A DNA stretch of 64,000 bases, from assembly GCF_014202315.1 (NCBI RefSeq), contig NZ_JACHGN010000009.1, positions 371,331 to 435,330 on the forward strand, read 5' to 3'. How positions within the stretch are numbered: the stretch's first letter is position 1; each line of letters opens with the position of its first letter. Under the pieces are notes generated by a model. That model worked only from the letters and a program-made list of their open reading frames with translations, made no database searches and had not been told where the DNA came from. The position numbers were made by a program, and so were the translations under genes. Shown in pieces: positions 7,595 to 14,439 of the stretch. Origin of the DNA: Thermocatellispora tengchongensis. Its GTDB lineage: Bacteria > Actinomycetota > Actinomycetes > Streptosporangiales > Streptosporangiaceae.

Positions 7595-8812
7595 CGGCAG
7601 CGGGTCGGGGCTGGGCGGCAGCGGCTCCGCGCCGTCGCCCAGCATCGGGAAGGCGGCGGGGGCCGTGGCGCGCAGGCCGGGCACGACGACCCGGGCCACC
7701 GCCAGGCCGCACGCCGCGACGTCGGGGGTGGTCAGGTCCACGGTGATCGGGCGCAGGCCCCGCGCGGCCAGCGCCGCGTCCAGGTCGAACCGGGCCGGCC
7801 GGGAGGGCGGGGCGGTGCCGCCGCCGGCGAAGCGGGCCAGCACCCGGGCGGTGAACGCGGGATCGGCCAGGAGCTGGAGGTGACAGGTCACGTCGGTCAC
7901 GTCGGCGAAGTCGGCCCTGTACGCCGCCGCGTACGCGCGGTCGGCCCGGTGCGGCGCGAGCGGCCCCGACGGGCGCTCCCACTCGGGCAGGTCGCCCGCC
8001 GCGAGCTGCGCTGTGGTGTCGAGCGACTGCACCGCCTCGGCCGCGGCCTTCCAGGAGGCCACCGCCACCGGGTCGTTCGCCTGCGGGGCCAGCGCGCACC
8101 CGGCCCCGGCCATGCCGCCGGAGTCCTCGGCCAGGCACAGCACCACGGGCGCGTCCAGCAGGTTCGGCACCGCGTACGCGCGCAGCCGCGCCCCCGGCAC
8201 CGCGGGCAGCCGCAGGCCGGCCAGCAGGGGGAACGGGCGGCCGGAGGCCCACGCCGTGGCCAGCGCGTGCCGCTCCACGACCTCGGCGAGCGCCGCGGCC
8301 CGTGCGGCGGCCAGGCTCGGGCCGGCCGCGATCCCGGCCGAGACCGGCAGCACGATCGGCGCCCCCGTGGCCGAGGGGAACGGCACCAGCCAGGCCAGGG
8401 CGGCGGGCACCCAGGCGGGCTCGCCGTCCGGGCCGGTGCCGCGCACCCACGCGGTGCGGTCGGAGCGGGTGAGCCCGGAGAAGGGGAACCCCTCGCGGCC
8501 GAGCTGCTCCTTGGAGTACAGCGCCAGCTCGTCGGGATCGGCGGCGCCGGGGCCCAGCTCGTGCCAGGACGCCTCCACCAGCCGGTCCGCCGGGACGAGA
8601 TGGCCGCAGTAGCGCTCGGCCGCCTCGCCCAGCGCCCGGCGGCGGGCCTCGCCCGGGTCGCGCCACGAGGCGCCGGAGACGGTCGGGTTGCCGAGCGGCC
8701 AGGCGTATCCGGTGGTCGCGGCCAGGTCGGCGAAGGCGGCGTGCAGGCGTCCGCGCAGCACCGCCGCGCGTACGGCGGTGACCGGGCCGTACCGGGAGTC
8801 GACCGGGATCAT
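7580..8812 (-). CDS. YcaO-domain azoline cyclodehydratase (second copy)
   Basis: A 410-residue YcaO. ATP-binding motifs appear as RRRALGEAAERYCGHL (~res 58-73) and AALAEVVERHALATAW (~res 170), and the C-terminus is DPLPVPHA, which holds the PxPxP pattern of azoline-forming YcaOs. Such enzymes cyclise Cys, Ser or Thr to thiazolines or oxazolines with ATP, guided by an E1-like or ocin-ThiF leader-binding partner; one is encoded at 11591-12403. It overlaps the preceding YcaO by 4 bp (ATGA). Its closest visible relative is that neighbour (shared HRADRAYAAAYR-type and DLTTPDVAA segments), so the pair looks like an old tandem duplication. Confidence 0.9.
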   Translation of the reverse strand: MIPVDSRYGPVTAVRAAVLRGRLHAAFADLAATTGYAWPLGNPTVSGASWRDPGEARRRALGEAAERYCGHLVPADRLVEASWHELGPGAADPDELALYSKEQLGREGFPFSGLTRSDRTAWVRGTGPDGEPAWVPAALAWLVPFPSATGAPIVLPVSAGIAAGPSLAAARAAALAEVVERHALATAWASGRPFPLLAGLRLPAVPGARLRAYAVPNLLDAPVVLCLAEDSGGMAGAGCALAPQANDPVAVASWKAAAEAVQSLDTTAQLAAGDLPEWERPSGPLAPHRADRAYAAAYRADFADVTDVTCHLQLLADPAFTARVLARFAGGGTAPPSRPARFDLDAALAARGLRPITVDLTTPDVAACGLAVARVVVPGLRATAPAAFPMLGDGAEPLPPSPDPLPVPHA

Positions 8813-10167
8813 GTGTGCGGCAGGGGGACGAGGTTGACCGATCCGGCCGCCGCGAGCCCCAGCCTGGCCGGGTCCTCGCGCAGCCGCCGCCCGCCGAGGA
8901 ACGGGAAGGCCGCCGGGGCGTTCGAGTACGCCCCCGGCACGATCACCCGGGCGACCGACAGGCCCGCCGCGGCGACGTCCGGGGTGGTCAGGTCGGCGGC
9001 GTACGCGCCCAGGCCCTGCGCCGCGACCCGCTTGAGGTACCCGTCGAGCGGGTCGCCATCGACGCGGGGCAGGTCGGCGAGCGCCACGGCCGGGGCGGGG
9101 CCGGTGATCGGGCCCAGGTGCGCGCGCATGCTCGGGTCGAGCCAGAGCTGGCTGTGGCAGCCCAGGTCGATCACGTCGCGGAAGTCCGGCCGGTACGCCG
9201 CGGCGTACGCGCGGTCGGCCCGGTACGGCTTGAACACCCGCACGTCGATCACGCCCGCCTCGGCGGCGGCCCAGATCTCCCCGTCGGGATCGAGCAGGCC
9301 CAGCGCGTAGCGGCGCAGCGTGACCGCCTCCGCCAGCGCCTTGGCCACCGCCTCGGCCGGGTCGGGCCGGGCGGCGACGCCGAGCGCCGCCACACCGGTC
9401 TCGGGGTCGTCGAGCAGCACCCCCAGGACCGCCACCTCGAACACGGTGGGGATCGCCACCACCCGGTAGCGGCACCGGCCCGCCGCGCCCGCGGCCCGGT
9501 ACCAGCCCGGCTCGTCCTCCGGCACCAGCGGATGCCCGGCGCCGGTTACCGGCCGGGCGGGCAGCGCGTTGGCCCACCAGATGACGGTGGCGTCGCGCTC
9601 GATCACCTCCTCCAGCGCGGCCGTGCGGGCGGCCCGCGGCGACGGCCCGGCCGCGATGCCGGCCAGCATCGCGTAGTTGACCGGCGGCTCGTCCTCGCGC
9701 GGCGGGGTGAGGTAGTTGACGTACACCAGCGAGGCGGGCAGCCAGGCGGGACCGCCGGTCATCAGGTCGGTCCCGGGCGTCCACAGCACCTGAAGATCCG
9801 CGGTGAACGGGACGAACGGGAAACCCGGCTCGGCGTGCTGCTCGGGGGAGTACAGGGCGAGCGCGGCCGGGTCGAGCGCCGGCTCGCGCAGGTCGCGGTG
9901 GCCGGCGCGGCGCAGGCCGGCGGGGACGAAGTTGCCGCAGTAGCGCTCCACCGCCTCACCGGCCGCGCTCAGCTCGGCCCGCAGCGGGTCGCCGAAGGCG
10001 GTGCCGGTGGACACCCGGTCGGCCGGCCAGGGCAGCAGCCGGTACGGCGAGGCCACCTCGGCCGTGCACACGGTCAGCCCCTCCGGCCACCACGGCTCCG
10101 GATCGAGGCGGTCCAGCCTGCGGATCAGCCCGGTGCGCTCGTCCACCAGGCGGGCGAGAGGGGTCAA
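8809..10167 (-). CDS. YcaO-domain azoline cyclodehydratase (first copy)
   Basis: A 452-residue YcaO with SAAGEAVERYCGNF (~res 65-80) and AALEEVIERDATVIWW (~res 180) for ATP/Mg binding, and a C-terminus ending NLVPLPHT, close to the PxPxP tail of cyclodehydratases. Start TTG 10167 is chosen because it overlaps the preceding TGA (TTGA) and lies ~7 nt behind AAGGGAG. The frame continues far upstream but only as a shadow. It shares the YRADRAYAAAYR and DLTTPDVAAAGLSVARVIVPG segments with the next YcaO. Two adjacent diverged copies might treat different residues, or work as an active/regulatory pair. Confidence 0.9.
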   Translation of the reverse strand: MTPLARLVDERTGLIRRLDRLDPEPWWPEGLTVCTAEVASPYRLLPWPADRVSTGTAFGDPLRAELSAAGEAVERYCGNFVPAGLRRAGHRDLREPALDPAALALYSPEQHAEPGFPFVPFTADLQVLWTPGTDLMTGGPAWLPASLVYVNYLTPPREDEPPVNYAMLAGIAAGPSPRAARTAALEEVIERDATVIWWANALPARPVTGAGHPLVPEDEPGWYRAAGAAGRCRYRVVAIPTVFEVAVLGVLLDDPETGVAALGVAARPDPAEAVAKALAEAVTLRRYALGLLDPDGEIWAAAEAGVIDVRVFKPYRADRAYAAAYRPDFRDVIDLGCHSQLWLDPSMRAHLGPITGPAPAVALADLPRVDGDPLDGYLKRVAAQGLGAYAADLTTPDVAAAGLSVARVIVPGAYSNAPAAFPFLGGRRLREDPARLGLAAAGSVNLVPLPHT

Positions 10168-11594
10168 TCGAAGGCTCCCTTTCTCGGGTGGGGCAGGTGC
10201 AGCTCCGCGTCGCGCAGCACGATCTCCACCGGGCGGGCGGGGGCGCGGTGCCGCGGGGGACGCCCGGCGGTGACCTCGACGTGCAGCCGGTGCCCGTACG
10301 GCAGCTCGGCGGCGGCCGGCACGATCCGGATTTCGCAGCGCGAGCCGCCCGGCCCGATCGGCGCGGTGCCGTCGGCCAGCCGGGTGGCCACGCCGTCGGG
10401 GCGCTCGTGCACCAGCGTGGCCACCAGCTCGGCCGCGCCGCCGGCGGTGACCTCGGCGACGAGCCGGGGCGCGCCGTGCCAGGCCACCGGGCCGGGCACG
10501 GTCAGCCGTACCAGGCCGTCGTGGCCGGTCAGCGGCGCGAGGTCGGCCGAGTGGGGCGCGGACGTGACGGGGTCGTCGGGGTCGTGCCGCAGCCGGGCGG
10601 GGCCGGGCGCGAGCGGGAGCGCCGACCACTGCGGGCGGCGCGGCGGGATCGGGTCGGCCTCGGTCCAGCGCCCGCTGCCGATCAGCAGGCACCCGCTCAG
10701 GTGGGCGGTGGGTGACAGGCCCGCCACCGTCGCCGCCGGCGCAGAACCGGCCGGTGCGGCATGCGGGCCCAGCCACTCCAGGGCCAGTGCGAACGGGTGC
10801 GGGTCGGCCGGGACGTCGAGCGCGCACTCCGGCTGGAGCCGGTGGGTCAGCGCGCTCGCCCAGCCCCCGACCACGGCGTCGGCGCGGGGCGACAGCATGG
10901 CCTGGCGCAGCGTGGTGGCGGCCGAGCGGCAGTACCAGCTCCCCAGGTGCAGGCTGGGCGCGGTGGCGGCGCGGGCGGCGCGGGCGATCAGCCGGGCGGC
11001 GGTCCGGTACGTGCTGGGGGTGGCGGGCCACGGGCCCACGTCCACCGGCCAGCGGCCGGCGAGCGCGGCGGTGGGGATCAGCGCGGTCAGCTCGGGCGAG
11101 CGGGCGAGCGTCATGTCGTACAGGCCCTCGCGGGCCAGCCGCCCGCCGCACAGGTCGGTGCGCCACCACAGCTCCTCGTCCAGGGCGGGGGAGCCGATCG
11201 GGGGCCAGGGCTGGCGGCTGACGATCCCGTGCACGGCCGGGTGGGCGGCGGCGCACCAGGCCGCGTACGCCTCGTAGGCCACGCCGTACAGGAAGATCCG
11301 GCCGTCGCACCAGGGCTGGGCGGCGGTCCAGTCGAGGGTGGCGCGCCCGTCGGCGCTCTCGTCGGCCCCCGCGGCGAACACGCCCTCGGACAGGTAACGC
11401 CCGCGCAGGTCCTGCACCAGGCAGGCGAACCCGGCCTCGGCCAGCGTCAGCGCCTCGGCCCGGCAGCCCGCCGTGCCGTACGGGGTGCGGATCACGACCG
11501 CGGGCGCGGGCAGCCGGTCCGGCAGCACCAGGTCGCCGAGCAGCCGCACCCCGTCGCCGGCGACGATCGCCACCTCCGCGCGTACCCCGGTCAC
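10164..11594 (-). CDS. CocE/NonD-type alpha/beta-hydrolase homologue lacking the catalytic serine
   Basis: A 476-residue protein with the CocE/X-Pro dipeptidyl-peptidase (peptidase S15) layout: IRTPYG and QDLRGRYLSEG in the N-terminal half and a jelly-roll-like C-terminal domain after residue ~300. In active members the nucleophile elbow reads GxSYxG. Here it is GVAYEAY with Ala106 at the Ser position and Ala109 at the second Gly. The segment that normally carries the acid (GWYD) reads GSWYCRS. The triad therefore seems lost, which suggests a binding or scaffold role. Start GTG 11594 overlaps the upstream stop (GTGA). Sitting between leader-binding and YcaO genes, it is probably part of the modification complex. 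Confidence 0.85.
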   Translation of the reverse strand: MTGVRAEVAIVAGDGVRLLGDLVLPDRLPAPAVVIRTPYGTAGCRAEALTLAEAGFACLVQDLRGRYLSEGVFAAGADESADGRATLDWTAAQPWCDGRIFLYGVAYEAYAAWCAAAHPAVHGIVSRQPWPPIGSPALDEELWWRTDLCGGRLAREGLYDMTLARSPELTALIPTAALAGRWPVDVGPWPATPSTYRTAARLIARAARAATAPSLHLGSWYCRSAATTLRQAMLSPRADAVVGGWASALTHRLQPECALDVPADPHPFALALEWLGPHAAPAGSAPAATVAGLSPTAHLSGCLLIGSGRWTEADPIPPRRPQWSALPLAPGPARLRHDPDDPVTSAPHSADLAPLTGHDGLVRLTVPGPVAWHGAPRLVAEVTAGGAAELVATLVHERPDGVATRLADGTAPIGPGGSRCEIRIVPAAAELPYGHRLHVEVTAGRPPRHRAPARPVEIVLRDAELHLPHPRKGAFD

Positions 11595-12403
11595 ACCGGG
11601 ACCTCGCGCATCAGCCCCCGTGGCACGGGGAGCACGGGGTGGCGCCGGATCTCGCCCGCGACCAGGTCGATGCCGACCTGGTTGCCCGCCCCCGAGGGCG
11701 GCTCGGCGCCGTCGGCCCAGGCGCGCACGTCGGCGGCGATGAGCGCGGCGGCGACCTCGGCCCCGGCCGGGTCGGGCGGCGTGGCCGGGCGCCCGCCGGC
11801 GTCGAGGAACGCCCAGTACGCCGCCAGCTCGTCGGGCCACGGGCAGGCCGCCAGGCGGCGCAGCCGCACGTCCTCGTAGCCGGGCTCGCCCGACGGCGGG
11901 GTGAACGGGCCCGCGTACCAGCGGCGGCCCTCGGCGTGCCCCCGGTGCCAGGCAACGCCCAGCTCGCGGCAGCGGGAGTCGAGCTCGCGCCACGCGGCGT
12001 CGGGCAGGTGCTCGGCGCAGGCGACCATGACGCGGGTGGCGGCGTCGGGCGCGGCGCCGTGCCGCACGATCAGGCCGGCCCGGTCCAGGCAGCGCGACAG
12101 CGGGGCGAGCAGCGGGCCGTCGCCCACCAGCAGCACCTCCACCGCCTCCTGGCGCGGCACCGCCAGCTCGGCGATCAGGTCGGCGGCGTCGGGCACCCGG
12201 GCCAGCGCGGCGTCCGCCCCGATCCTGCCCGCGATCAGGTCGGCCACCGCCTCGCGGTCGCGCGCCGGGACCTCCAGCACCATGAAGTCCTCGTCGGGGC
12301 CGTGGACCAGCCAGCCGTCGGGCGTGGGCACGAACGTCGTGCCCGCGGCCCAGCGCACGGGCGGGTCGGGGCGGGGGCCGGGGCGAGAGTCGCCGGTGGT
12401 CAT
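11591..12403 (-). CDS. TOMM leader-peptide-binding E1-like/ocin-ThiF-type protein
   Basis: A 270-residue protein with VLLVGDGPLLAPLSRCLDRAG at residues ~95-115, the degenerate nucleotide-fold turn of E1-like partners in azoline biosynthesis, preceded by a ~90-residue domain (WLVHGPDEDFMVLEVP, then LIAELAVPR) resembling the RiPP recognition element region. These proteins bind the precursor leader and activate a YcaO cyclodehydratase. No Zn-binding CxxC pairs or adenylation Arg are evident, so it is not a true E1. It is the first gene after the precursor and a hairpin, and overlaps the CocE-like gene by 4 bp. Start is ATG 12403 with GGAAGGTGC upstream. Confidence 0.8.
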   Translation of the reverse strand: MTTGDSRPGPRPDPPVRWAAGTTFVPTPDGWLVHGPDEDFMVLEVPARDREAVADLIAGRIGADAALARVPDAADLIAELAVPRQEAVEVLLVGDGPLLAPLSRCLDRAGLIVRHGAAPDAATRVMVACAEHLPDAAWRELDSRCRELGVAWHRGHAEGRRWYAGPFTPPSGEPGYEDVRLRRLAACPWPDELAAYWAFLDAGGRPATPPDPAGAEVAAALIAADVRAWADGAEPPSGAGNQVGIDLVAGEIRRHPVLPVPRGLMREVPV

Positions 12404-12440
12404 CGCGACCGCACCTTCCTTGTCAGTACCATCCGGGAGA

Positions 12441-12479
12441 CCCGGGCGCGGGCGTGGTTGGCTCAGGCCCGCGCCCGGG
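12441..12479 (-). terminator. 13-bp hairpin between precursor and modification genes (attenuator)
   Basis: A perfect 13-bp inverted repeat (12441-12453 with 12467-12479, 13-nt loop) starts 11 nt after the precursor stop codon and ends before the next gene. A partial terminator or RNA-stabilising hairpin here would make more precursor than enzyme mRNA, a common arrangement in RiPP operons. Confidence 0.8.
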
Positions 12480-12489
12480 GTTCAGCCGA

Positions 12490-12585
12490 CTAGCGCCAGG
12501 CCACCTTGGCGAGCGCCACCGTGGCGTGGTTGGACGAGTGAACGGACGCGTTGCGCGCCTTCACCTTCAGCTTCTTGACGGTCAT
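12490..12585 (-). CDS. putative RiPP precursor peptide (31 residues)
   Basis: A 31-codon gene with an ideal ribosome site (AGGAGGTGA, 6 nt before ATG 12585) which overlaps the stop of the exporter gene. The peptide begins MTVKKLKVKARNAS, is very basic (Lys 4, 5, 7, 9, 27; Arg 11, 31), and continues with SVHSSNHATVALAKVAWR. There is no Cys, so cyclisation would have to use Ser14, 17, 18 or Thr22 (oxazolines); His16 and His20 could bind metal. Position between exporters and YcaO machinery, the strong SD and the hairpin behind it make this the likely substrate. The leader/core border is unknown. No relative is recognised by eye. Confidence 0.8.
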   Translation of the reverse strand: MTVKKLKVKARNASVHSSNHATVALAKVAWR

Positions 12586-12591
12586 GCCGGG

Positions 12592-14439
12592 TCACCTCCT
12601 CCCCTCTTCTCGCGGACTCGGGGCCTCGTCCGCTCCGGTCAGCGACACCGTGGTGTCGGCCTGGGAGCGCACGAGACGTTCGTAGGCCGGGCAGCGGGCG
12701 AGCAGCTCCTCGTGGGTGCCCACATCGACGACCCGGCCGCGTTCCAGGACCGCGATGGCGTCGGCCGCGCGCAGGGTGGCCGGCCGGTGCGCGATCACGA
12801 GGGTCGTGCGCCCGGCGCGGGCCCGGTCCAGCGCGGCCTGGACCTCGCGCTCCGACAGCACGTCGAGCTGGCTGGAGGACTCGTCCAGCACCAGCACCGG
12901 CGTGTCGCGCACCAGGGCGCGGGCGATGGCCACCCGCTGCCGCTCGCCGCCCGACAACCGCGCCCCCCGGTCGCCCACCACGGTGTCGAGCCCGTCGGGC
13001 AGCCGGTCCAGGAACGGGGTGACCAGGGCGGCGTCGCACGCGGCGGCGATCCGCTCCGGGGTGGCGCCGGGCGCGGCCAGCTCCAGGTTCGACCGGATCG
13101 TGTCGTGCAGCAGGAACACGTCCTGCGGCACGTGCCCGACCAGGCGGGTCAGCTCGGCGTGCGGCAGGTCGCGCACGTCGGCGCCGTTCAGCGTGATCCG
13201 GCCCCGCTGCGGGTCGAACCAGCGCAGCAGCAGGTGGCCCAGGGTGGACTTGCCCGCCCCGGTGTGCCCGGCGAGCGCCAGGGTGCGCCCGGCCGGGACG
13301 ACGAGATCGATCTCCTCGACCGCCCAGCCCGCCGCGCCGGGGTAGCGGAAGGACACGCCGCGGAAGGCCACCTCGACGGGCTCGGCGGGCGGGGGCGCGG
13401 TGCCGTCGTCGGGGACCGGCGCGGGCTCCTCCAGCAGGTCGAACACCCGGTCGGCGGCGGCCGAGGTGATGCCCCAGACCCGGGTCACGTTCAGCAGGGT
13501 GAGCACCGGGCCGAACGTCCCCGCGCCGAGCACGACGGCGGGGGCGAGCGCCGCGAGGTCGAGCCGGCCCGCCGAGGTCAGGGCCACGCCCAGGGCGAGC
13601 ACGCTCAGCGTCCCGGCGCTCACCAGCAGCCCGGTCAGCGCGGTCTCCAGCCCGCCGCGCGCGGCCTGGGCGCGCTGCGCGGCGGCGAGGTCGCGGGTGG
13701 CCCGCGCGATCCGGTCGCGCCGGTCGGCGCCGCGGCCGAAGACCGCGATCTCGCGCAGCCCGTGGATCAGGTCCACGACCTCGACGTTCACCGCGGCCGT
13801 GCGCTCGCGCACCGCCCGGCCGTGCGCCGCCGCCCGGGTGCGCAGCCAGAACGGCACCGTGTACGCCGCCGCCAGCCAGGGCAGCAGGGCCAGCGCGAGC
13901 CAGCCGCTCCAGGAGGCGAGCACCGCCAGCGCGGCCGGCGGGACGATCGCCGCCACGGCGATGTAGATGGACGTGTGCGCGTAGAAGATCTCCAGGCTCT
14001 CGCTGTCCTGCAACGCGGTCGAGACGAGGTCGCCGGCGCGGCGGCGCAGCAGCCCGCCGGGGGCGATCCGGTGGAACGCCCAGTAGATCCACTGCCGCAC
14101 CCGGGCCAGGATGCGGAAGGACAGCTCGTGGGACAGCCACGCCTCCACCCAGGTGGCCACGGCCCGCACCACGACCAGCGCCAGCAGCAGCCCGGTCAGC
14201 CGCCACAGATCGCCGGTGTCCGCCCCGCCCAGGGCGCGCACCACGACGTACGCGCCGAGGGTGTTGGCGGCGATGCCGCAGCCCTGGTTGAGCGCGCCCG
14301 CCAGCACCGACAGCCCGAACGTCGTGCGGTGCCCGGCCAGCACGGTCAGCATCCCGGGCAGGCCGCGCCGGGCGCCGTCGGGCAGCCGCCCGGCCCGCCA
14401 GCGCTCGGCCGTCGCCGTCTCGTGCTCCAGCACGGTCAC
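12592..14439 (-). CDS. ABC exporter half-transporter (membrane-ATPase fusion), second of a pair
   Basis: A 615-residue type-IV exporter: six-helix membrane domain at residues ~25-310, then an ATPase with Walker A GHTGAGKSTLG, signature LSGGERQRVAIARALV and Walker B VLVLDESSSQLD. In the residues around Walker B the usual EAT reads ESS. Start GTG 14439 overlaps the preceding exporter stop (GTGA). With the gene at 14436-16229 it forms a probable heterodimer of CydDC/MsbA type. Its stop codon overlaps the SD of the precursor gene, so export of the modified peptide is its likely job. Confidence 0.92.
   Translation of the reverse strand: MTVLEHETATAERWRAGRLPDGARRGLPGMLTVLAGHRTTFGLSVLAGALNQGCGIAANTLGAYVVVRALGGADTGDLWRLTGLLLALVVVRAVATWVEAWLSHELSFRILARVRQWIYWAFHRIAPGGLLRRRAGDLVSTALQDSESLEIFYAHTSIYIAVAAIVPPAALAVLASWSGWLALALLPWLAAAYTVPFWLRTRAAAHGRAVRERTAAVNVEVVDLIHGLREIAVFGRGADRRDRIARATRDLAAAQRAQAARGGLETALTGLLVSAGTLSVLALGVALTSAGRLDLAALAPAVVLGAGTFGPVLTLLNVTRVWGITSAAADRVFDLLEEPAPVPDDGTAPPPAEPVEVAFRGVSFRYPGAAGWAVEEIDLVVPAGRTLALAGHTGAGKSTLGHLLLRWFDPQRGRITLNGADVRDLPHAELTRLVGHVPQDVFLLHDTIRSNLELAAPGATPERIAAACDAALVTPFLDRLPDGLDTVVGDRGARLSGGERQRVAIARALVRDTPVLVLDESSSQLDVLSEREVQAALDRARAGRTTLVIAHRPATLRAADAIAVLERGRVVDVGTHEELLARCPAYERLVRSQADTTVSLTGADEAPSPREEGRR

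Noticed and set aside
12490..12585. thioviridamide- or thiopeptide-type precursor
   Set aside because: No Cys and no SVMAAAA-like or Ser/Cys-rich core; no lanthionine, decarboxylase or pyridine-forming enzymes are in the locus.
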